Assembly (NCBI GenBank): GCA_903893935.1
Contig: CAITOD010000737.1
Coordinates: 1 to 5,292, forward strand
Source: an uncultured Sphingomonadales bacterium
Lineage (GTDB): Bacteria; Pseudomonadota; Alphaproteobacteria; Sphingomonadales; Sphingomonadaceae
Length of the DNA stretch: 5,292 nucleotides
Direction: 5' to 3'
Position 1 is the stretch's first letter. Every line of letters begins with the position of its first letter. This document shows, piece after piece, positions 1 to 5,292 of this stretch. The notes below the pieces were generated by a model. The model did no database searches, was not told the origin of the DNA, and was given only the letters and a program-made list of their open reading frames with translations. The translations under genes and the position numbers were made by a program.

Positions 1-2522
1 TCGCCCTTGATCCAGCAGCGGCTGTTGAGCAGCACCGGGTCGCCCGAGCGCTTTTCGAGCGCGGTGTCGATCGCGGCGAGCGCGCCGGGCGCATCGCCGC
101 TGATTGCCAGCACATCGGCTTTCATCGCCAGATAGGCGGTTTCGGTGTCGCTGCCCGCGGTGGTTGCGGCATCGATCCGTGCGAGCGCGTCGTCCTTGGC
201 GCCGGTCTGCGCGAGCAGATGCGCGAGCCCGGCCATTGTCGCGGGGTCCGACGGATCGAGATCGATCGCCGCCTTGAAATCGGCGAGCGCCAGCGCCTTG
301 CGCCCGGTCGCGCTGTAAAGCCCGGCGCGCGCGCGATAATATGCCTTGTCGGCCTTGAGCGCGAGCAGCCGGGTGAAATCGGCAATCGCCTTGTCGCGTT
401 CGTAAATCGAGGCATGGAACATCGCGCGTTCGAAATAGCGGCCGGGCTCGTCGGGCTTGTCGGCCACCCACTGGTCGAGCAGGGCTGCGACTTTGTCGTA
501 AAGATGCGCGCGCTTGGCCGCTTCGACACCTTCCCAAGCGGGCGGATAACCGGCTGCGCTGCGCAATCTGGGCGCTTTGGCAAAGAAATCGGCCTGCATG
601 CGCCGCCGCTCGGGCAATTTGGCGGCTTCGAGTTCGCTGCCGTCGTCGCGGTGGATCAGCTGGTAATGCCATTCGCCGTTTGCCAGCGAAGCCTGGATGT
701 CAGTGCCATGCACATAGGGATCATCGGCCAGCCCCTCCATTGCCATGCCTTCGCCACCACGCGGCAATGTGATCGTTTGCGTCGTGATGAAATGGCCCGG
801 CGGATTGAGCACGAACGGGATGCCCTGCCAGATCGTGCGCGAACGGTCGGGATATGATGCCTTTTGCAGAAAGCCCGGGTCATAGCTGTAGCGGCTGTCG
901 GCGTGTTTCCATTGCCAGGTGACCATGCCGTCGGCGGTGATCGTGGCAGTGCCCGAGGCCTGATCGTAAGCGAATTGCGGGCGCAGGAAAATCCCCACCG
1001 CGTGCGTCTCGCGCAGCACCCGGCGCAGCAGATCGGCGCGGGTTTCGGCATCGAGGCTGGCGATCTGCGCGTCGATCTGCCCGGCGGCGGCCCCGCGCAG
1101 CAGCATCCGCACATGCCGCGGTGCGGCGATCGTCAGCCCGCCGCGCATGTCGTCCTGGTATTGCACTTCGATCTGCGGGCGCGCGGGCACCGTGTTGGGC
1201 GCTTGCAGCAGTTCGGCGCCTTGCGCGCGCACCGGCAGCACCCAGTGATATGGGTGCACATCGTCGAGATCGGCAAGCCGCGTGCCCATCCCGGTTCCAT
1301 CGAGCCACAGCGTTGCACCGCCGATATGCGCGAGCACGAAAATGTGGTTGAACGCCGCAACCGAAGGCAGGCGGTTGACGACCAGATCGCCGTTCAGCAG
1401 ATTGGCGAGCGCCGGCTCGGCCTCGATCCCCAGCTTGTGCAGGATCGCGAGCAGCAGATAGGTCTTGGCCTTGCAGTCGCCATAGCGCTTGGTCCAGGTC
1501 GCTTGCGGGGTTTGCGGCACCAGATTGCCGCCATTCATCTGCACCGCGAAATAGCGCACTTTGTCCTGCACCAGTTGCAGCGCCATGGCGGTGCGCTGGC
1601 GCGGATCGCTGGTGGCCATGGCAATGGCGGCCACGGCTTTGCCCAGATCGCTGTCGGGCGCGATCGCCGCTTCGGGCGCATCGGTGCGATAGAGCGGCGC
1701 CATCGTGCGGCTGACATCGGCCCAACCGGCAAAGTCCGAGGTTTCGAGCAGCGGCGGGCGGACAAAGCGCCCCGGTGCCGCGGGTGCCGGATCGGGCTGT
1801 TTGGCGACCGGCAGCATGACCGTCAGCTCGTGCCAGGTGGCGCCGTCCATTTTGATATCGGCCTCGACCGGTTTGACGCCTTCGAAAAAGCTCTTCCAGT
1901 GCTGTTTGTCGTCGTTGCGCCACAGAATGCGCACCCGGCCAAAGCCAAGGCGACCCGGTTCGGCGAGCAGCGGCGCTTCGGCGCCGGCATGGCCGAGCAG
2001 CGCCGGATCGCGCAGCGTGCGCGAATAGATCGTTTCGAGCACGTCGCCGACTTGCAGCCCTTCGACTTGCAGCGTGGCCGACAATTGCCCGTTGAGCTCG
2101 CGCGCTTCGAGCCGCTGTTCGCGGCGCAGCACTTCGAATTTGGCGCCGGCTGCCAGCGCATCGATTGCTTTGCCGCCGCGCAGGATGGTCACCGCGTGTA
2201 CGATCAGATCGCCATGATCGGGCGACCACGACAGCGTGAGCGTGCCCGATTTGGTCAGCTGGTCGGGGCTCGCCAGTTTGACCGCGCTATGGATATAGTC
2301 CCACAGTTCGCCACCTTCGATCCGCTCCTGAATGTCGAATGTGCGCCAGCCGGGCAGCGGGGAGGGTGGATTGGCCGGATCGGCGGGCGGAGCCGGCAGC
2401 ACCCAGGCGGGCGCCGGCTTGTACTGCACCTGGTCTGCGGCGCGGGCCTGACCGGACAATGCAACCAGCAGCGCAAGCGCCGACACGCGGCACAACTGCT
2501 TGTGATTCGAACCATAACGCAT
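1..2522 (-). CDS. Exported DUF3857 / transglutaminase-like / TPR protein (C-terminus off the left edge)
   Basis: The minus-strand frame from the ATG at 2522 stays open to the window edge (840 codons), so the protein is partial. The start is backed by an AAGGTG Shine-Dalgarno 7 nt upstream. Residues 1-28 form a signal peptide: basic n-region, hydrophobic ALALLVAL core, then ARA before a likely signal peptidase I cut after Ala28, so export to the periplasm is expected. Roughly residues 60-240 match the DUF3857 style (LQVEGLQVGDVLETIYSRT near 155). A transglutaminase-like domain follows, with Cys350 in YGDCKAKT, His393 in FNHIF and Asp408 in LWLDGTG, at the order and spacing of the papain-like triad. 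Residues about 690-835 contain TPR-like helical pairs (such as FERAMFHASIYERDKAIADF and GRKALALADFKAAIDLDP). Members of this architecture are usually somewhat longer, so perhaps about 100 residues are missing. Substrate and biological role are unknown; a peptidase or amide-bond-processing activity is only inferred. No frameshift was seen. Confidence 0.9.
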   Translation of the reverse strand, partial: MRYGSNHKQLCRVSALALLVALSGQARAADQVQYKPAPAWVLPAPPADPANPPSPLPGWRTFDIQERIEGGELWDYIHSAVKLASPDQLTKSGTLTLSWSPDHGDLIVHAVTILRGGKAIDALAAGAKFEVLRREQRLEARELNGQLSATLQVEGLQVGDVLETIYSRTLRDPALLGHAGAEAPLLAEPGRLGFGRVRILWRNDDKQHWKSFFEGVKPVEADIKMDGATWHELTVMLPVAKQPDPAPAAPGRFVRPPLLETSDFAGWADVSRTMAPLYRTDAPEAAIAPDSDLGKAVAAIAMATSDPRQRTAMALQLVQDKVRYFAVQMNGGNLVPQTPQATWTKRYGDCKAKTYLLLAILHKLGIEAEPALANLLNGDLVVNRLPSVAAFNHIFVLAHIGGATLWLDGTGMGTRLADLDDVHPYHWVLPVRAQGAELLQAPNTVPARPQIEVQYQDDMRGGLTIAAPRHVRMLLRGAAAGQIDAQIASLDAETRADLLRRVLRETHAVGIFLRPQFAYDQASGTATITADGMVTWQWKHADSRYSYDPGFLQKASYPDRSRTIWQGIPFVLNPPGHFITTQTITLPRGGEGMAMEGLADDPYVHGTDIQASLANGEWHYQLIHRDDGSELEAAKLPERRRMQADFFAKAPRLRSAAGYPPAWEGVEAAKRAHLYDKVAALLDQWVADKPDEPGRYFERAMFHASIYERDKAIADFTRLLALKADKAYYRARAGLYSATGRKALALADFKAAIDLDPSDPATMAGLAHLLAQTGAKDDALARIDAATTAGSDTETAYLAMKADVLAISGDAPGALAAIDTALEKRSGDPVLLNSRCWIKG

Positions 2523-2529
2523 GCTGTCG

Positions 2530-2535
2530 CACCTT
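2530..2535 (-). promoter_or_regulatory. Ribosome binding site of the DUF3857/transglutaminase gene
   Basis: Read on the minus strand this is AAGGTG, 7 nt before the ATG at 2522. It decides between that start and a nearby out-of-frame ATG at 2515, which opens only a short shadow frame. Confidence 0.65.
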
Positions 2536-2552
2536 GTTGCCGTGTTGGTGAC

Positions 2553-2582
2553 TTAAGACAGCGCCCGCAGGCATGGTGTCAA
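2553..2582 (-). promoter_or_regulatory. Candidate promoter for the leftward gene
   Basis: On the minus strand an exact TTGACA (-35, positions 2582-2577) is followed after 18 nt by TCTTAA (2558-2553), a weak -10 with three of six consensus matches. Transcription would begin near 2545, giving a leader of about 23 nt that contains the Shine-Dalgarno. The -35 is good and the -10 poor, so this is a plausible housekeeping-type promoter only. Confidence 0.4.
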
Positions 2583-2615
2583 CCGTTGCGATGGCTGAGA
2601 GGCCACGCCGCGATC

Positions 2616-2630
2616 TGCATCTGTGATGCA
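2616..2630. repeat. Perfect inverted repeat TGCATC-TGT-GATGCA
   Basis: Two 6-bp arms separated by 3 bp form a perfect dyad. It lies about 35 bp upstream of the -35 of the candidate leftward promoter. Size and symmetry would suit a dimeric regulator, but the arms match no operator I can name with confidence, and a 15-bp dyad can occur by chance. Confidence 0.4.
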
Positions 2631-2833
2631 AGTTTGCTTCGGGCGGCGGTCATCGCGCCATCCATGCCGCCTCGGACCCGGGTCGGAGACTCGCGCATTT
2701 GCGAGAGGCAAGCGCGAAAACGCGCCTTTATAACGGGTTCGATTGGTATGCGGCATGGGTCAAAATGCGTATGGGCCTTGCGGCAATGCAGCATAATCTG
2801 GGCGCATCAACTGGGATCGCAACCAACCAATGC

Positions 2834-2839
2834 GAGGGG
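2834..2839 (+). promoter_or_regulatory. Ribosome binding site of the small HTH-like gene
   Basis: GAGGGG lies 4 nt before the ATG at 2844 (6 nt if GAGG is taken as the core). It favours 2844 over the upstream in-frame ATG at 2748, which has no comparable motif. Confidence 0.65.
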
Positions 2840-2843
2840 CACC

Positions 2844-3047
2844 ATGCGCGTTCAGAAACTTATCCATGTCGAGCCAGTGGTTGTCGCAAAAATGCGCTCG
2901 ATCATTCACTGCCAAAAACCCGAAGTGATCCAGAGCCATTTTGGCATCGGGCTGAACACCTGGGTCAAACTGCGCGAAGGCAAGGCGATCCGCCATTCGG
3001 TGGCGCAGCGCCTGTTGCAACGCCTGCAGCGCGACGCGGTGATCTGA
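2844..3047 (+). CDS. Small basic helix-turn-helix-like protein, 67 aa
   Basis: ATG at 2844 with a good Shine-Dalgarno gives a 67-residue protein ending in TGA at 3045-3047. The frame stays open far upstream, but that part is antisense to the leftward gene, so the short form is the believable gene. Visible features: a first helix around residues 12-22 (VVVAKMRSIIH), a second around 26-33 (PEVIQSHFG), a likely recognition helix around 36-46 (GLNTWVKLREG), and a basic C-terminal helix (IRHSVAQRLLQRLQRD). The pattern 'GI-x-NTW-x-KLR-x-G-x-xIR-xSV-x-xRL' resembles a minimal XRE/Cro-type HTH, with the recognition helix ending in Gly. DNA binding is inferred from this pattern and the basic charge. 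No effector or dimerisation domain is visible. It precedes the kinase gene by 123 bp on the same strand, so co-transcription is possible but not shown. Target genes are unknown. Confidence 0.75.
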   Translation: MRVQKLIHVEPVVVAKMRSIIHCQKPEVIQSHFGIGLNTWVKLREGKAIRHSVAQRLLQRLQRDAVI

Positions 3048-3087
3048 GCGCAAACATCCGCACGATCCGGGGGGTTGAAGCCGCCGC

Positions 3088-3102
3088 GTTTGCAGTGCAA
3101 AC
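3088..3102. repeat. Perfect inverted repeat GTTTGC-AGT-GCAAAC upstream of the kinase
   Basis: A perfect 6-3-6 dyad lies in the 123-bp gap between the HTH-like gene and the kinase gene, ending 68 bp before the kinase start. A third copy of the half-site (GCAAAC) is at 3050-3055, just after the HTH stop codon. There is no following T-run, so it does not look like an intrinsic terminator. An operator or binding site for a dimeric regulator is a reasonable guess; the factor is unknown. Confidence 0.45.
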
Positions 3103-3170
3103 CGCGCGGGCCTTATCGATGACCGGTGCCGTTCCGGTGCAGGAGGGCGCAAGGTCAGACACCACGACCC

Positions 3171-4733
3171 ATGAGCCGGACGCCGCGTATTTTCGAGCGC
3201 CGAAGCATCGGCTGGCCGATCGGCGCCGTGCTGCTTGGGGGTGCGGTGATTGGCGCGGCGGTTGCGCGATGGCTGGGCAGGAGCACAGCGGTTAGCGAAG
3301 ACCTCTCCGAATATCGCGCCTTGCAGCGCGCGCGCGACACGGCGGAGGCTGCCAACGCGGCCAAGAGCCGCTATCTCGCCAACGTCAGCCACGAAATCCG
3401 CTCGCCGCTCAATGCCATTTACGGCTATGCCCAGTTGCTCGAACGCGGCTCGGCGATCGACACCGTCGAAGCCGCGCGGGTGATCCGGCGCAGCGCCGAA
3501 CACCTCACCGATCTGGTCGAAGGCCTGCTCGATATCTCGCTGGTCGAAAACGGCGTGATGCGCGTTGCCAGCGACACGGTGCGGCTGCCCGCGTTCATCG
3601 ACCAGATCGATCGCATGTTCCGGCCGGCCGCCGCCGCCAAGGGCCTCGCGTTCCGCACCGAGATCAGCGGCGCCTTGCCCGATTACGTGCGCACCGATCA
3701 GAAGCGGTTGCGCCAGGCGCTGATCAACCTGCTTGCCAACGCGATCAAATACACCCGGAGCGGCGAAGTCGTGCTCGGCGTGCGCTATGCCGCGCAGATC
3801 GCGGTGTTCGAAGTGCGCGATACCGGCCCCGGCATCGCCCCCGAATCGCAGGAAGCGATTTTTGCGCCGTTCGACCGCGGCGTCGAAGGCGCGCGCGGGG
3901 GCGGGATCGGGCTGGGCTTGCCGATTACCCGCGCGATCATCCAGATTCTGGGTGGCGAGCTCGAACTCGACAGCGTGCCGGGCGCGGGATCGTGCTTTCG
4001 CATCCGGCTGATGCTGGGCCAGGTGGTCGGGCATCGCGATGGCCCGGGCGATGCGATCGGCCATGCGCCGCGCCGCGCCACCGGCTATCTCGGGCCGCGT
4101 CGTTCGATCCTCGCTGCCGACGACGATCCGCGCCAGCTTGCGTTCGTGCGGCAAGTGCTCGGCGATCTCGGGTTCGATGTGGTCGCCGCCGCCGACGGCG
4201 AGACCGCGCTTGCCATGGCGCGCGCGCAGCATTTCGATCTCGCGCTGCTCGATATCGCGATGCCCGGCTGGTCGGGATGGGACACCGCCGACGCGCTGCG
4301 CCAGCTGGGCGGCGCCGACATGCGGATTGTCATGCTGTCGGCCAATGCGCACGAACGCCACGGGCAGCGCGAACCGACCGGACAGGCCGCGCACGACCGG
4401 TTCCTCGTCAAACCGGTCGAAATCGACACTTTGGCCGATACGATCGGCGAACTGCTCGGGCTGACCTGGACATTTGCACCCGATCTCGCTGCCAGCGCGC
4501 CGCCGCCGCGCGCCGGGGCCGATGCCGAACCGCACGATCTGCCCGAAGCCGCGCATGCCCCGCTCGAACGCTTGCGCGAACGCGTGCGGATCGGGCACGT
4601 GCGCGGGATCGAGGCCGAAATCCGCGCAATCGAGGCGATTGTCGGCGCGGCGCATCCGCTTATATCCAAATTGTATCGCCTCCTCGATCGTTTCGACCTT
4701 TCAGGGCTTGCCCATTTGCTGGAAAAGGCCTGA
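3171..4733 (+). CDS. Hybrid sensor histidine kinase (TM-HisKA-HATPase-REC-tail), 520 aa
   Basis: A membrane-anchored autokinase that would phosphorylate itself on His and pass phosphate to receiver domains. One hydrophobic segment (residues about 13-35) follows basic residues; there is no periplasmic loop and no PAS, GAF or HAMP domain. A short helical linker leads to HisKA with phosphoacceptor His74 in NVSHEIRSPLNAI. The HATPase has an N-box (NLLANAIK, 186-193), G1 (DTGPGIA from 217), F-box (IFAPFDR) and G2 (GIGLGLP, about 245-251). The fused receiver has acidic residues 317-319, phosphoacceptor Asp361 (LLDIAMPG), Ser390 and Lys414, so all key residues are present. Residues about 430-520 are a Pro/Ala linker and a helical tail of unknown role. 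The ATG at 3171 was chosen because it sits just before the membrane segment; an in-frame GTG at 3126 would add 15 residues. Its only Shine-Dalgarno-like motifs are distant (AAGG 16 nt and AGGAGG 24 nt upstream), so the start is less certain than the function. The signal sensed is unknown. Confidence 0.93.
   Translation: MSRTPRIFERRSIGWPIGAVLLGGAVIGAAVARWLGRSTAVSEDLSEYRALQRARDTAEAANAAKSRYLANVSHEIRSPLNAIYGYAQLLERGSAIDTVEAARVIRRSAEHLTDLVEGLLDISLVENGVMRVASDTVRLPAFIDQIDRMFRPAAAAKGLAFRTEISGALPDYVRTDQKRLRQALINLLANAIKYTRSGEVVLGVRYAAQIAVFEVRDTGPGIAPESQEAIFAPFDRGVEGARGGGIGLGLPITRAIIQILGGELELDSVPGAGSCFRIRLMLGQVVGHRDGPGDAIGHAPRRATGYLGPRRSILAADDDPRQLAFVRQVLGDLGFDVVAAADGETALAMARAQHFDLALLDIAMPGWSGWDTADALRQLGGADMRIVMLSANAHERHGQREPTGQAAHDRFLVKPVEIDTLADTIGELLGLTWTFAPDLAASAPPPRAGADAEPHDLPEAAHAPLERLRERVRIGHVRGIEAEIRAIEAIVGAAHPLISKLYRLLDRFDLSGLAHLLEKA
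4725..4728 (+). promoter_or_regulatory. Ribosome binding site of the response regulator, inside the kinase gene
   Basis: AAGG within the last codons of the kinase gene lies 7 nt before the ATG at 4736. With only 2 nt between the kinase TGA and this ATG, translation of the two genes is probably coupled. Confidence 0.55.
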
Positions 4734-4735
4734 CC

Positions 4736-5292
4736 ATGACCGGAATTCCGCTCCACCGCGACACCGTGCTGGTGGTCGATGACCAGCCCGAATCGCTGCG
4801 CATGGTCACCGACACGCTTGAAAGCAGCGGCATTTCGGTGCTTGTCGCCATTTCGGGGCAGGCCGCGATCGATCTGATGGCGCATGTCGTGCCCGATCTG
4901 GTGCTGATGGACGCGGTGATGCCGGGGATGGACGGGTTTGCCGCCACCGCGAAAATCAAGGCCGATCCGGCCACGCGCCATGTGCCGGTGGTGTTCATGA
5001 CCGGGCTGACCGACAGCGAACATGTGGTCGAAGGCTTCCGCGTCGGCGGCGTCGACTATGTGCGCAAACCGGTCAATGTCGACGAATTGCTGGCGCGCGT
5101 GCGCGTGCACTTGCGCCAGGCGCGCGCGGTTCAGGCGAGCACGATCGGGCTCGATGCGACCGGGCGGATGATGCTGGCGACCGATCTGGCCGGGCGGCTG
5201 CTGTGGTGCTCGCCGCTCGCCGAACGCGCCATCGCGCGGATCGAGCCCGGCTGGGCGAGCGCGAGCGGGCGCCTGCCCGAAGTGGTGCGCCA
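4736..5292 (+). CDS. Response regulator with N-terminal receiver domain (C-terminus off the right edge)
   Basis: The frame is open from the ATG at 4736 to the window edge (185 residues). Residues about 10-128 are a complete receiver domain: acidic pocket Asp15-Asp16 in VLVVDDQ, phosphoacceptor Asp59 in VLMDAVMPGMDG, Thr89 in FMTG, and Lys111 in YVRKPV. All conserved phosphotransfer residues are present, so it should accept phosphate, most likely from the kinase immediately upstream, which shares its transcript. After the receiver comes a helix (about 117-135) and then a segment around 138-185 (GLDATGRMMLATDLAGRLLWCSPLAE spread over 140-165) that looks like the start of a small PAS-like or otherwise uncharacterised domain. 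No DNA-binding domain is reached. A LuxR-type HTH at the missing C-terminus is a reasonable guess from similar proteins but cannot be seen here. Confidence 0.9.
   Translation, partial: MTGIPLHRDTVLVVDDQPESLRMVTDTLESSGISVLVAISGQAAIDLMAHVVPDLVLMDAVMPGMDGFAATAKIKADPATRHVPVVFMTGLTDSEHVVEGFRVGGVDYVRKPVNVDELLARVRVHLRQARAVQASTIGLDATGRMMLATDLAGRLLWCSPLAERAIARIEPGWASASGRLPEVVR

Larger units (their letters stand above)
2523..2843. other. Divergent intergenic region
   Basis: This 321-bp stretch separates the leftward exported protein from the rightward small HTH-like gene. I see no convincing gene in it; the frames that cross it have no start with a ribosome binding site and no recognisable product. 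It holds the candidate leftward promoter (2553-2582), a perfect 6-3-6 inverted repeat (2616-2630), the 10-bp palindrome GACCCGGGTC (2675-2684) and a 5-bp-arm dyad, CTCGC-N6-GCGAG (2690-2705). A rightward promoter must lie here, but none is clear. TATAAC at 2729-2734 and CATAAT at 2792-2797 resemble -10 elements but lack good -35 partners. Confidence 0.6.

Noticed and set aside
2690..2705. CTCGC-N6-GCGAG dyad and nearby GACCCGGGTC palindrome as operators.
   Set aside because: Short GC-rich palindromes are common by chance in DNA of this composition; they are mentioned only in the intergenic description.
864..2843. Long plus-strand open frame continuing into the small HTH-like gene (727 residues in total).
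   Set aside because: It is antisense to the exported protein gene, which has a signal peptide, a catalytic triad and TPRs. The translation upstream of 2844 has low-complexity Arg/Gln/His/Ala composition typical of GC-rich shadow frames.
3048..3120. Possible Rho-independent terminator after the HTH-like gene.
   Set aside because: The dyad at 3088-3102 has short arms and no following T-run, so it does not meet the usual pattern.
2699..3295. Plus-strand frame of 198 residues overlapping the HTH-like gene and the kinase start in another frame.
   Set aside because: It has no Shine-Dalgarno at its start, no recognisable domain, and overlaps two better-supported genes.
2760..4655. Minus-strand open frame of 631 residues opposite the kinase gene.
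   Set aside because: The plus strand encodes a complete hybrid kinase with all motifs. The antisense product has no recognisable domain and shows the composition expected from reading GC-rich codons backwards.
4085..5110. Minus-strand open frame of 341 residues opposite the kinase receiver and response regulator.
   Set aside because: It is antisense to two convincing receiver domains, shows no domain of its own and has shadow-like composition.
1..5292. CRISPR arrays, tRNA or rRNA genes, insertion sequences, attachment sites.
   Set aside because: No regularly spaced repeats, no cloverleaf-like sequence, no transposase-like product and no flanking inverted repeats were seen.

Overview
The window is GC-rich (by eye about 65% or more G+C) and densely coded. 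Codon choice (GCG, CGC, GGC, GAT, strong third-position GC), the small helix-turn-helix-like protein and the style of the hybrid kinase/response-regulator pair suggest an alphaproteobacterium, most likely of the Sphingomonadales. This placement is inferred from composition and protein style. No rRNA or other taxonomic marker is present.

Layout: (1) Positions 1-2522, minus strand: the N-terminal 840 residues of a large exported protein with a signal peptide, a DUF3857-type domain, a transglutaminase-like domain with an apparently intact Cys-His-Asp triad, and TPR-like repeats. Its C-terminus lies beyond the left edge. (2) Positions 2523-2843: a divergent intergenic region with a plausible promoter for the leftward gene and several short dyads. 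(3) Positions 2844-3047, plus: a 67-residue basic protein resembling a minimal HTH regulator. (4) Positions 3048-3170: a 123-bp gap with a perfect 6-3-6 inverted repeat. (5) Positions 3171-4733, plus: a hybrid histidine kinase with one predicted N-terminal membrane segment, HisKA, HATPase and REC domains and a helical C-terminal tail. (6) Positions 4736-5292, plus: a response regulator cut by the right edge, starting 2 nt after the kinase stop codon and so almost certainly co-transcribed with it.

How they may work together: the kinase and regulator form a phosphorelay pair. The kinase lacks any recognisable periplasmic or PAS/GAF sensor domain, so its signal may enter through the membrane segment or a partner protein. 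The kinase carries its own receiver, so phosphate may move between two receiver domains. The small HTH-like gene lies just upstream in the same direction and could regulate itself, the two-component genes or the divergent gene. The leftward transglutaminase/TPR gene has no obvious functional link to the signalling genes.

I found no CRISPR array, mobile element, tRNA, rRNA or clear Rho-independent terminator. Nothing here amounts to a clearly new system. The most interesting parts are the sensorless kinase with its C-terminal tail, the uncharacterised region after the regulator's receiver domain, the tiny HTH-like protein, and the dyads in both intergenic gaps.
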